Positions 8,484-17,554 of a DNA stretch of 64,000 bases are shown here, piece after piece. The notes below the pieces were generated by a model. That model made no database searches and had not been told where the DNA came from. It worked only from the letters and a program-made list of their open reading frames with translations. Every line of letters begins with the position of its first letter. Positions within the stretch are counted from its first letter, which is position 1. The DNA comes from Bacteroidales bacterium UBA3543 (GTDB lineage Bacteria; Bacteroidota; Bacteroidia; Bacteroidales; UBA932): assembly GCA_002376715.1 (NCBI GenBank), contig DFOK01000110.1:3007-67006 (forward strand), in the 5' to 3' direction. The translations under genes and the position numbers were made by a program.

Positions 8484-10852
8484 ATTCAAGGTCTTTGGCA
8501 AAATTCTCAATCTATCCTATATGGAAGCAGCGGTAATTTTACGGGAAATGCCGTATCTGGGGCTACAAAATACAAAGCCTATTATCCTGCAGATGCCATC
8601 TTCCTGGATCCTAATTATGGTGTGCATTTTGATAAATTATGGCAACAGACACAGAACGGAAACAATTCTACGGCACATCTAGGCGACAAGCTGTGTTTGT
8701 GTGACGAGTCGGGCCACGGTTTAGATCAGCTATTTACATTAGCAGCCAAGAACAATATCCTAAGACTTAATCTCACCGGCATGCCGGAGTGGTTAGGAAC
8801 CCTCAAAAGACTGATTTGGACCGTTGAGTACGAAACAGGATGTACTCGATCCACATGCCTCGATATCACCAACTATACATACACTTCAGGTGACGAACTG
8901 ATTGCTTACCTCGCTTTTGACCCTACGGTGACGAGGATCATTGCGAACGGAGAGGTAAGAATCACGCTGATAGGCGACATGTCGTTCGAGTGGAAAGCCA
9001 CAACGAACAAGCCGAATGGCATGAACTACGCACAAGGGAATACCCGCTACTACGCTTCAGTAAGTGATGGTTGGCTTAATGTTGCTCCACTGATGTACAC
9101 CATCAGAACCAATGACCCAAATACGGAATATGGAATCAAGCAACCATTTGCTTCCTCCATAAACCCTTGCCATATGACTATCTACTGGGGAGATGGATCC
9201 GAAAACACATTTTTAACACAAAACAGTACACTTTCACCGGAGAGATTTGCTTCGCATAACTACACCGGCGTAGGTGATTATACAATTACCATCATTTCCG
9301 ACCAAGCAGGTGCCGTAAAACAGATGCCGCAAATCACATTTTACGAACATATTGGAAACAACTTATACGAAAGCGATACGCTGCTTACAACAGTACTGAC
9401 CCCTTTCCCCAACATGGAGGCAAATTCTTTCGAAGAATGCTTCTGCGGCTGCAATCAATTAACCTCCATTCCGGCAGATCTGTTCAGGTTCAATACTCAA
9501 GCAACAAATTTCCATGGCTGCTTCTGGCTGTGTACCAAATTAACCTCCATTCCGGCAGACTTGTTCCAATACAACGTGTCTGCAGAAAATTTTGCGGGTA
9601 CATTCTTAGCCTGCTACTCATTAACTGAAATTCCTACGGGATTGTTTGACGACAATACGCAAGCAACAAATTTCACCCGCTGTTTCGAATATTGTACCTC
9701 ATTAACTTCTCTTCCTCAGGGATTGTTTGGCTCCAATGCGAATACGCAAGCGACAATTTTCGAAAGCTGCTTCAAACACTGCATATCATTAACTACTGTT
9801 CCTACAGGATTGTTTAGCAACTATTCACAAGCAACAACCTTCGAAAGCTGTTTCCAATATTGCCGTTCATTAACGACTCTTCCTCAGGGATTGTTTAGCA
9901 CAAATACACAAGCAACAAATTTCAGCCTGTGCTTCCATTATTGTACTTCATTAAATAACCTTCCTACGGATTTGTTTAAATATAATACGCTGGTGACAAA
10001 TTTCAGCGATTGTTTCTTGCAATGCCACTCATTAACTACTCTTCCTGCGGATTTGTTTAAGCATAATACGCTGGTGACAAATTTCGACGGATGTTTCTGG
10101 GCCTGCGAGAATTTAAACAACATTCCGGTAGATCTGTTCAGATACAACACGGCAGTAACAACTTTCTCTTACTGCTTCGCGGGGTGCCTCTCATTAGACA
10201 ATATTCCGGCAGACCTGTTTAGGGACAATACGGGCGTAATAAGTTTCCACGCATGCTTCGCTCAATGCACCTCGTTAACTACTATTCCTACGGGATTGTT
10301 CAGTGCTAATGCGCAAGTACAAGATTTCGCCAACTGCTTCCGAGAATGCAACTTTACTCAACTTCCGGCAGATCTATTCACCGGTAATGGGGCGGCAATA
10401 TCTTTCAACTTTTGCTTTTACGACTGCCCCGCGTTAACTTCTCTTCCTCAGGGATTGTTTAGCAATAATACGCAAGCAGAATCCTTCTATGGCTGTTTCA
10501 ACAACTGCACAGCATTAACTACTCTTCCTGATAACTTGTTTTCAAATAATTTGGTTGCAACAAATTTCGAAGACTGCTTCAAAAATTGCACTAAGTTGGT
10601 TTTAAAAAGGAAATTTTTCCGCTTCCGCAGGGCAATGACCAAGGTTTTTTTGCGAATAGAACAATGCGTTTCGCAAATTGTTTTAACGGTGTAGGTTCGA
10701 ACTCAGCAGTTCAAGGTACTGCCCCTGAGTTATGGAACTTTTACGGAGGTGGGGGTCAAACGGGTCCAACAATATGGGTGATTGAAAACTGTTTCACTAA
10801 CGCCAATGTAACTAACTACAACGATATTCCTAACTATTGGAAAGGATTATAG
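8484..10852 (+). pseudogene. 5'-truncated, frameshifted fimbrillin-like/cysteine-rich repeat surface protein
   Basis: An open frame runs from the stop codon at 8481 to 10694 but contains no ATG before the region of homology; its first near-start is the GTG at 8622. Homology to the fimbrillin-like gene begins abruptly at 8523, so the signal peptide and about 85 N-terminal residues are missing. After the fimbrillin-like half and a PKD-like stretch (about 9110-9360) come about 14 tandem 27-residue repeats (9420-10560) of the pattern NFxxCFxxCxSLTTLPxxLFxxNTxAT, related to BspA-type leucine-rich repeats. The frame ends early at 10694. The missing C-terminus (FANCFNGVG to PNYWKGL, stop at 10852) is in the -1 frame, entered at a TTTAAAA heptamer at 10601-10607. 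Decay is most likely; programmed frameshifting or a sequencing error is possible. Confidence 0.72.
9420..10590 (+). repeat. Tandem 81-bp repeats encoding 27-residue Cys-rich LRR-like units
   Basis: About 14 full copies and one partial copy of an 81-bp unit lie in one frame. Each unit keeps the pattern F-x-x-C-F-x-x-C and L-P-x-x-L-F-x-x-N. One copy is two residues longer (GSNANTQAT) and one is one residue shorter (near 10350). The repeats are diverged at DNA level, but neighbouring copies keep near-identical stretches such as CTTCCTCAGGGATTGTTT, which could support copy-number change. Confidence 0.8.
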
Positions 10853-10886
10853 ATCAAAAAATCCACCGTGAGGTAGATTTTTTGAT
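10853..10886 (+). terminator. Stem-loop after the repeat gene
   Basis: An 11-bp perfect inverted repeat (ATCAAAAAATC at 10853-10863 and GATTTTTTGAT at 10876-10886) with a 12-nt loop starts right after the stop codon that closes the -1 frame. This supports the idea that 10852 was the original gene end. Confidence 0.65.
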
Positions 10887-10915
10887 AGTTTTGAATTCCA
10901 AGTCAGGAGTTGGAT

Positions 10916-10976
10916 ATAAACCCGCACCCCGTGCCCCCGCAACTACATACTACCCACTACATACTCGCAACTATTT
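10916..10976. repeat. C/A-rich degenerate repeat tract
   Basis: The plus strand reads like the other tracts (CGCACCCCGTGC, then ACTACATACTACCCACTACATACTC in pieces). Unlike most copies it follows a plus-strand gene in the opposite orientation. No gene is seen in it. Confidence 0.5.
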
Positions 10977-10999
10977 TTTTTCTTTAAAAAGAAATCCTT

Positions 11000-11007
11000 T
11001 ACCTTTG
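11000..11007 (+). promoter_or_regulatory. -7 box of the btu operon (TACCTTTG)
   Basis: TACCTTTG fits TANNTTTG exactly and lies just before the riboswitch, as expected for a promoter whose transcript starts with the aptamer. Confidence 0.6.
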
Positions 11008-11017
11008 CATCGTAATT

Positions 11018-11160
11018 GAGGCTAAAGGGAATCCGGTGCGAACCCGGGACTATACCCGTAGCTGTGAGTTCTGTAATTCCTAAGCTATTCTTTGCCACTG
11101 TCCTTTGCGGATGGGAAGGCAGCTCGAAGGAGGAACAAGTCAGAAGACCTGCCTTGATTA
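11018..11160 (+). promoter_or_regulatory. Cobalamin riboswitch
   Basis: The region holds the conserved cobalamin-aptamer elements in order: GGGAATCCGGTGCGAA, CCGGGACTATACCCG, TAGCTGTGA, GCCACTG, GGGAAGGC and the B12 box-like AGTCAGAAGACCTGCC. It sits 49 nt before btuB and after a -7 box. It should turn off expression of the B12 uptake operon when adenosylcobalamin is abundant. Confidence 0.93.
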
Positions 11161-11208
11161 TTTGTTGGATTGGAAATCCCGGGTTTGGATTTCATGATTT
11201 GTTGTTAA

Positions 11209-13230
11209 ATGCAATACTCCTTCAGGGCATTTTTCAAAACTGTAGTACTTATTGCGGTAGCATTATTTCTGTTGCCGGCAACTCTTTTTGCCCAAAATAA
11301 GAAGCGGGACACAGTAGTAGTGCGTCAACTGGAGGAGTCGCGCATCACATCTGTCACCAAGCCCTCACCCACTCTTCAGAGCGCACCCGTGCAAGTTATG
11401 GATCGTACTGCCATTGAACGTTTGGGAGTACAGGAACTGCACGAAGCAGTCAAAAATCTCGCAGGTGTCAATATTCGTGACTATGGCGGTATCGGCGGCA
11501 TCAAGACGGTCTCCATAAGAAGTCTCGGAGCTCAGCATACGGCGGTATCCTACGATGGTATTGCGGTATCCGACATACAGAGCGGACAGGTGGACATCGG
11601 AAGGTTTTCGCTGGACAATGTGGAGATGATTACTCTCTCCATAGGCCAAAGCGATGAAATTTTCAAGTCTGCAAGGTTGTTTGCCTCCGCAGGAACACTC
11701 AACATCACCTCGTCAGTACCTGTTTTCGAAGAGTGCGGCACTAATGTCACCGCACGTATGAGAGTGGGGTCATTCGATACCTATAACCCTTCCCTGCTAT
11801 TGGAGCAAAGACTGGGAAGCAGGTGGGCGCTCGGAGCGAATGCCGATTGGGTAACCTCCAAGGGCGATTACCCCTTCATCATCGATAACGGCAGGGAGCT
11901 GGAGCATCTGTTGAGAAAAAACAGCGATGTCAATACCCTCAGAGCGGAGATCAATCTCTGGGGTTCTATCGGCGCTTCCGGCAAATTTTCACTCAAGGCA
12001 AGCGGCCTTTCGGGTGAAAGAGGACTCCCCGGTTCGGTGGTTCTTTACAATCAGGATGCATTTGAGCGCTTGTGGGACAAAAACGGTTTCGTCCAGGCTT
12101 CCTATAATACCACCCTCGGCCAAAAATGGGACCTGAAAAATGTACTCAAATACAACTATGCCTGGAGCAAATATTACGATGAAAGTCAGCGATATCCCTT
12201 GGGGTTTGTAGAAGACCTTTATACTCAGCAGGAGTATTATGGCTCGATAGCTACCCGTTTCAAGCCTGCAAAGGGAGTGGAATTGACATTTGCGCAGGAC
12301 CTGTTCTACAACACTCTGGATGCATCAATTCCCGAATGCCCATTTCCCGAAAGGATAAATTCACTTACAACTCTAGCGGGAAAATATCAGGGGTCATCTG
12401 TAACCATTGTTGCCTCACTTACCAATACATATATAACCGAAAAGGTGCAAAAAGGCGATCCCGCGCCTAACAGAAACAACCTTTCACCTGCTCTGAGCAT
12501 CTCCTGGAAGCCCTTCAAGGCCACCAATCTCCGAATCAGAGCCTCATACAAAATGGGATACCGTGCACCCACCTTCAATGACCTCTACTATTTGAGAATG
12601 GGCAACACCAACCTCAGACCTGAGCGTGCCGACCAGTACAATCTAGGATTAACCTGGAGCGGCACTCTCGGCAAAGAGGAGTCAGGATGGCTCTCCGCCA
12701 CTCTGGATGGCTACTACAATAGCGTAGAAGACAAAATTGTGGCCAGACCCACCCTCTTTATATGGAAAATGATGAACATAGGCAAAGTGCAGATAGCAGG
12801 AGCAGATCTGAGCGTCACTTCCAGGGTTCGGTTCGGCAACAATCACAGCATCACACTCTCAACCAACGCTTCATACCAGTATGCTGTGGATGTTTCGGAC
12901 CCCGAGAGCAAAACCTGGCGTCACCAGATTCCCTACACCCCACGCATTTCGGGAGCAGTCAATCTTGCCTGGAGCAACCACTGGGTCAATCTAAGCTACA
13001 TCATCTCCTTTGTAGGAGACAAATATTCACTGCCCCCCAATGTGGAGCGCAACCTCATCAAGGGCTATGCCGAACATACCGTCTCAGCATACAGGGACTT
13101 TAACCTGCGCAGAATCTCTTTCCGACTCCAGGGAGAAATAATTAACTTTACCAATAAAATGTACGATATCATACAATATTATCCGATGCCCGGACGCAAC
13201 TTCAGGCTCACATTAAAAATTAAAATATAA
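11209..13230 (+). CDS. btuB: TonB-dependent outer-membrane cobalamin receptor
   Basis: This 673-aa outer-membrane receptor has a signal peptide (residues 1-28, ending LFAQ), a TonB plug domain (about 45-170: SAPVQVMDRTAIERLG, then GVNIRDYGGIGGIKTVSIRSLG) and a 22-strand-type barrel to the C-terminus (RAPTFNDLYY near 450, ending FRLTLKIKI). The riboswitch in front of it and the BtuG-BtuF-BtuC-BtuD genes behind it identify B12 or another corrinoid as the likely substrate. The ATG at 11209 gives a complete signal peptide. The barrel ends in Ile rather than the more usual Phe. Confidence 0.93.
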   Translation: MQYSFRAFFKTVVLIAVALFLLPATLFAQNKKRDTVVVRQLEESRITSVTKPSPTLQSAPVQVMDRTAIERLGVQELHEAVKNLAGVNIRDYGGIGGIKTVSIRSLGAQHTAVSYDGIAVSDIQSGQVDIGRFSLDNVEMITLSIGQSDEIFKSARLFASAGTLNITSSVPVFEECGTNVTARMRVGSFDTYNPSLLLEQRLGSRWALGANADWVTSKGDYPFIIDNGRELEHLLRKNSDVNTLRAEINLWGSIGASGKFSLKASGLSGERGLPGSVVLYNQDAFERLWDKNGFVQASYNTTLGQKWDLKNVLKYNYAWSKYYDESQRYPLGFVEDLYTQQEYYGSIATRFKPAKGVELTFAQDLFYNTLDASIPECPFPERINSLTTLAGKYQGSSVTIVASLTNTYITEKVQKGDPAPNRNNLSPALSISWKPFKATNLRIRASYKMGYRAPTFNDLYYLRMGNTNLRPERADQYNLGLTWSGTLGKEESGWLSATLDGYYNSVEDKIVARPTLFIWKMMNIGKVQIAGADLSVTSRVRFGNNHSITLSTNASYQYAVDVSDPESKTWRHQIPYTPRISGAVNLAWSNHWVNLSYIISFVGDKYSLPPNVERNLIKGYAEHTVSAYRDFNLRRISFRLQGEIINFTNKMYDIIQYYPMPGRNFRLTLKIKI

Positions 13231-13249
13231 ATCAAATAACGATAAAAAA

Positions 13250-14371
13250 ATGAAAAGAACACTTCTCAGACTCGCAATTATTGCAGGAGCGGTACTGATT
13301 ATGTCATCCTCCTCCTGCCTCGACCCCAACAATGGTAAAGAACCTGAAATTCCTCTGACTACCATCGGTACCTACATCCTCAACAATGGTAATTTTGGTT
13401 CAAACGATGCCAACTTTACGGCTTATAATCCTTACACCAAGGAGCTCAATTACAACATCTTCGAGCGCAGTAATGAAGGCAGGAAACTCGGTGACACCGC
13501 TCAGGATATGATTGCTTTCGGCAGTAAAATTTATATTGCCGTCTACAACTCCGGGGTCATTTTCGTAACTGACCTTGAGGGTAAAGTAATCAAGGAGATC
13601 AAAACCAAGGCTAAAGGTTCAGCAGCCAATCTATCGCCACGCTTCTTCACCACCTGGGAAAACTACGTATATGTAACCTTCTACGAGGGTTATGCCGGCA
13701 AGATTGACACCACATCCCTAACAGTATCCGCACTTGCAAAAGTCGGTGACAATCCTGAACAGATCAAAATTGCAGGTGAAAAACTCTATGTTGCCAATTC
13801 AGGTGGTATGAACTATCCCAACTACGGCAAGACTCTCTCTGTACTCAACCCCGTTACCATGGATGTGATGAGCGAAGTTAAGGTATCGGACAATCCGGTC
13901 TATCTGGAGTCTGACTCAAGAGGTAATCTCTATGTGATATCCATGGGCAACTATAATGATGTTCCCTCCTGCCTTCAAATCGTCAACCCCAACAACGACT
14001 CCGTTCAGAAACTTGAGCTGGAGGGTATTACTCCCACATTTATCGCCAAAGGTCCGGGCAATGCCCTCTATCTTGTAAGCTCGAGTTATGATGCAAATTG
14101 GAATCTTATAGCCGATTATTATGTCTTCGATACAAACAAAAAAGAAATCTACGGCAAACTGATAAAAGATGGAACACGCGTGGAAAATCCCTATTCTCTT
14201 TCCGCTGACACACTGCTTACACTTATTTACATAGGCACATCCGACTATGTAACCAACGGACAGATGTATGTAATCGATGCCTTTGGACACATGTATCACG
14301 CATTTGACACCGGAGGACTCAACCCTATCACCGCATGTCCGGTAACTGCCGGTGGTAAAAAAGATAAATAA
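13250..14371 (+). CDS. btuG: BtuG-like surface beta-propeller lipoprotein (DUF5074)
   Basis: This 373-aa lipoprotein has a lipobox ending SSSC (Cys23), then repeats typical of a YncE/DUF5074 seven-bladed propeller (TYILNNGNFGSNDANFTAYN near 40-60; SKIYIAVYNSGVIFVTDLEGK; KLYVANSGGMNYPNYG). In Bacteroides thetaiotaomicron, BtuG proteins are surface lipoproteins that bind cobalamin very tightly and hand it to BtuB. The position directly after a riboswitch-controlled btuB supports that role here. B12 binding itself is inferred. The gap to btuB is 19 nt. Confidence 0.85.
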   Translation: MKRTLLRLAIIAGAVLIMSSSSCLDPNNGKEPEIPLTTIGTYILNNGNFGSNDANFTAYNPYTKELNYNIFERSNEGRKLGDTAQDMIAFGSKIYIAVYNSGVIFVTDLEGKVIKEIKTKAKGSAANLSPRFFTTWENYVYVTFYEGYAGKIDTTSLTVSALAKVGDNPEQIKIAGEKLYVANSGGMNYPNYGKTLSVLNPVTMDVMSEVKVSDNPVYLESDSRGNLYVISMGNYNDVPSCLQIVNPNNDSVQKLELEGITPTFIAKGPGNALYLVSSSYDANWNLIADYYVFDTNKKEIYGKLIKDGTRVENPYSLSADTLLTLIYIGTSDYVTNGQMYVIDAFGHMYHAFDTGGLNPITACPVTAGGKKDK

Positions 14372-14373
14372 CA

Positions 14374-15507
14374 GTGACCCGACAATTCTTCATAGGTTTT
14401 GTTTTTATTATATTGATGGCTTCGCTCTGCTCCTGTGAAAGCAGGAGCGGAGTAACAGCCGAAACGGAATGTTTCAAAGCCGACAGCGTCTATTACGCCA
14501 AAGGCTTTGAAATTTCCCGTTTTGATGATTGGATAATCGTGAATGTTCGCAATCCCTGGGACACTCTCAAAACACTAAAACGCTATATTCTTGTGGAAAG
14601 GGACAAGCCCTTGCCTGACTCTCTTCCCGAAGGAGAAATTATCAGGACTCCGGTCGATAGGGCAGTATTTTATACCACAGTCCACTCATCAATGGTGGCA
14701 CAAATGGGCCGTATTGATGCCATCAAAGGTATATGTGAAGTACAATATGTTACTGACAGCCTTATTCTCGAAAGAATAGCAGATGGCAGGATTGCAGATA
14801 TCGGCCTTGCAACAGCTCCTAATACCGAAAAAATCATAGATCTCAATACGGAACTTATCATTGCGTCACCTTTCGAAAACAGCGGCTACGGTGCAGCTGA
14901 AAAGATCGGCATTCCAATAGTGGAAGCGGCCGACTATATGGAGAGCCATCCGTTGGGACGGACTGAATGGGGCCGTTTCTATGGTCTCCTTTTTGGGGAG
15001 GGAGAGAAGGCGGATTCCATTTTTTTCGCAACAAGCAAGCGTTATAACCATCTCAAAGAATTGGCGGCAAAGTCCACCTGCCGACCCCGTGTCCTGCTTG
15101 AGAGAAAATATGGGGCATCCTGGATAATTCCGGCAGGAGATAGTTATATTGGTACAATTCATGCGGATGCCGGTGCCGATTACATTTTTAGTAATATCAA
15201 AGGCAATAAAAATGTATATCTCACTTTCGAAAGTGTTTTTGATAAAGCACATGACGCAGATATATGGCTTTTCAAATATTTCACAAACAACGAGTTCACA
15301 TATGAAGTTCTGAAAGACGAATATCTGCCTTATTCCAATTTCAAGCCTTTTAAAGAGAAGAATATTTACATCTGTCACACGACAAGAACCGGATATTATG
15401 ATGATATAACACTTCATCCTGACCGTCTTCTGGAAGATCTGATATTCATTTACCATCCGGAACTTTTACCCGAATACACTCCGAGGTTCTATTTTCCTAT
15501 GAAATAA
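14374..15507 (+). CDS. btuF: Cobalamin ABC transporter substrate-binding lipoprotein (BtuF-like)
   Basis: This 377-aa lipoprotein carries a Peripla_BP_2-type fold. The lipobox lies at Cys19 or Cys21 (MASLCSC). The N-terminal lobe has PVDRAVFYTTVHSSMVAQMG and the signature VQYVTD. The second lobe ends near residue 370. It should capture B12 in the periplasm and deliver it to BtuCD. The start codon is GTG at 14374, two nt after the btuG stop, and no ATG gives a better signal peptide. It stands next to btuC with a one-nt gap. Specificity is inferred from the operon. Confidence 0.88.
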   Translation: MTRQFFIGFVFIILMASLCSCESRSGVTAETECFKADSVYYAKGFEISRFDDWIIVNVRNPWDTLKTLKRYILVERDKPLPDSLPEGEIIRTPVDRAVFYTTVHSSMVAQMGRIDAIKGICEVQYVTDSLILERIADGRIADIGLATAPNTEKIIDLNTELIIASPFENSGYGAAEKIGIPIVEAADYMESHPLGRTEWGRFYGLLFGEGEKADSIFFATSKRYNHLKELAAKSTCRPRVLLERKYGASWIIPAGDSYIGTIHADAGADYIFSNIKGNKNVYLTFESVFDKAHDADIWLFKYFTNNEFTYEVLKDEYLPYSNFKPFKEKNIYICHTTRTGYYDDITLHPDRLLEDLIFIYHPELLPEYTPRFYFPMK

Positions 15508-15508
15508 A

Positions 15509-16519
15509 ATGAAGGGACGCAGTAAAATCATTAATGTCTATATCGGCTTGGGAGTAACTCTGCTGTTGCTTTTCTGCGGTGGATTGCTCTATGGTGCCGT
15601 CAAGATACCGCTGCGATCAGTAATCCAAATCATTTTCGGAACATTTGAAGGAAGGCCGACCTGGACACATATTGTGATACAATCGAGACTTCCCCAAACT
15701 ATTACCGCCCTCTTTGCCGGAGCCTCGCTGGCGGTGAGCGGTCTTATGCTACAAACCCTCTTTCAAAATCCCCTTGCCGGCCCCTCAATCCTCGGCATAA
15801 GTGATGGTGCCTATCTGGGTGTAGCGCTTGTGATGATCTATTTCTCATTCACCACCTATCTCAGCACCATAGTGGCGGCATTTATAGGTGCAACAGTTGT
15901 TCTACTTATTATTATCGGATTCTCCCGAAAGGTCCGGAACAGCGTGATGCTACTCATTATAGGTATAATGGTGGGGTATCTTGCCTCCTCGGTAATCTCC
16001 ATCCTCAACTATTATGCTTCGGCAGACAAAGTACACCAGTTTGTGCTATGGGGAATGGGTGATTTCAGCGGGGTCTCAATAGAGAAACTCCCCTGGTTCG
16101 TGTTTTTTGCTATCGGTGGACTGATAGTATCTATTTTCCTGATAAAACCCCTAAATGCGTTGTTGCTCGGGGAATCTTATGCTGCCAATCTGGGAGTTCG
16201 TGTCAAGAGAGTTCGCGTAGCCATACTTATCTGCACAAGCATTCTTACCGCCGCCACAACTGCCTTCTGCGGCCCAATTTCCTTCATAGGTCTGGCCGTA
16301 CCTCACATTGCCCGACTGCTACTCGGAACCTCCAACCACAAACAGTTACTACCCATTACCCTGCTTGCAGGAGCTTGCGTTGCGCTTTTGTGCAATATGC
16401 TGACAGTGGTACCGGGCAGTAATGCAATACTTCCGCTCAATGCCGTCACTCCGATTATCGGCGCTCCCGTCATCATATATGTTATTGTTAACCGTAAGAA
16501 TATCCAATATTTTAACTAA
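15509..16519 (+). CDS. btuC: FecCD-family cobalamin ABC permease
   Basis: This 336-aa inner-membrane permease of the FecCD family has about ten membrane segments. It has the characteristic SRLPQTITALFAGASLAVSG near residue 52, then NPLAGPSILGISDGAYLG, and the late FIGLAVPHIARLL near 255 that docks with the ATPase. It forms the B12 channel with BtuD and receives substrate from BtuF. It begins one nt after btuF and ends three nt before btuD. Confidence 0.93.
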   Translation: MKGRSKIINVYIGLGVTLLLLFCGGLLYGAVKIPLRSVIQIIFGTFEGRPTWTHIVIQSRLPQTITALFAGASLAVSGLMLQTLFQNPLAGPSILGISDGAYLGVALVMIYFSFTTYLSTIVAAFIGATVVLLIIIGFSRKVRNSVMLLIIGIMVGYLASSVISILNYYASADKVHQFVLWGMGDFSGVSIEKLPWFVFFAIGGLIVSIFLIKPLNALLLGESYAANLGVRVKRVRVAILICTSILTAATTAFCGPISFIGLAVPHIARLLLGTSNHKQLLPITLLAGACVALLCNMLTVVPGSNAILPLNAVTPIIGAPVIIYVIVNRKNIQYFN

Positions 16520-16522
16520 GAG

Positions 16523-17554
16523 ATGAAAGAGCAGATCACCATATCGGCAACCGGACTGGCCATTGGATTTTCTCTGAGGGGCGGCAGGCACAAGGTTATC
16601 CACAACTCGCTTGACCTTTCGCTCCGTAGCGGTGAGGTGACATGCCTGCTCGGCCTCAACGGTGCCGGTAAGTCCACTCTTATCAAGACCCTCTGTGGTT
16701 TCCTTCCCCCATTGGCAGGTGGTATAACAGTACTTGGAGCCCCGCTTAAAAGTTACTCTCACGATCGTCTTTCCACTATTATCGGGGTGGTACTTACCGA
16801 AAAGACCTATGCCGGAGGTATTACCGTGTATGATCTGGTTTCGCTGGGCAGATATCCGCATACAGGCATCTTCGGGCAACTAAAAGTGAGTGACCATGAG
16901 GCCATCTCAAAATCTCTTGAGGCTGTGGGCATTGCACATAAAGCTTCTTCATATATATCGGAACTAAGCGATGGAGAGCGCCAAAAGGTCTTTATAGCCA
17001 AAGTCCTGGCCCAGGAGTGCCCAATCATCATGCTTGACGAGCCTACCGCATTTCTGGATGTCACAAGCAGGATAGAGATAATGGTTCTTTTGCGCAAGCT
17101 TGCACGGGAACAACAGAAAAGTGTCTTGCTCTCCACCCACGACCTGGATTCCGCTATCCAACTCGGTGACAAGCTCTGGCTTCAGGAGAGGGGTACAAAG
17201 GATAACCGTACCTCCTCACCGATGGTCTGCGGCACACCGGAGGATTTGATTCTCAGTGGAGTGCTGGAATCTTTCTTTAGCAAAAAGGGAGTGGTTTTCG
17301 ACTCCTATTCGGGCAAAATTTCCCCTGTTCCTTCGGAAAATCCCGTCGGTATCGACGGAGAGGCACGGAGTGCTTTTTGGGTAGGAAATGCGCTAAAGCG
17401 CAAAGGATTTGCCCCTACTGTTCCCGCCGAAAACATTATTTCGGTGCAATGTATTTCTTCCACCGAATTCATCGTTTCATTCCCGGATGGGAAAAATATA
17501 AAAGCGAAATCTATCGAGGAGTTGCTGAATCTCTTTACCAAGTCATCTTCTTGA
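16523..17554 (+). CDS. btuD: Cobalamin ABC transporter ATP-binding protein
   Basis: This 343-aa ATPase has Walker A GLNGAGKST at residues 44-52, signature LSDGERQKV near 152 and Walker B IIMLDEPTAFLD near 167-178, followed by the H-loop (LSTHDLD). The first 245 residues are a normal importer ATPase. The last 95 or so form an extension absent from E. coli BtuD, with no motif I recognise. The last 20 nt overlap the 3' end of dnaE on the other strand. Confidence 0.92.
   Translation: MKEQITISATGLAIGFSLRGGRHKVIHNSLDLSLRSGEVTCLLGLNGAGKSTLIKTLCGFLPPLAGGITVLGAPLKSYSHDRLSTIIGVVLTEKTYAGGITVYDLVSLGRYPHTGIFGQLKVSDHEAISKSLEAVGIAHKASSYISELSDGERQKVFIAKVLAQECPIIMLDEPTAFLDVTSRIEIMVLLRKLAREQQKSVLLSTHDLDSAIQLGDKLWLQERGTKDNRTSSPMVCGTPEDLILSGVLESFFSKKGVVFDSYSGKISPVPSENPVGIDGEARSAFWVGNALKRKGFAPTVPAENIISVQCISSTEFIVSFPDGKNIKAKSIEELLNLFTKSSS

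Noticed and set aside
9420..10590. Regular repeats suggesting a CRISPR-like array
   Set aside because: The 81-bp units are in one coding frame with amino-acid-level conservation. There are no identical repeats with unique spacers and no cas genes.
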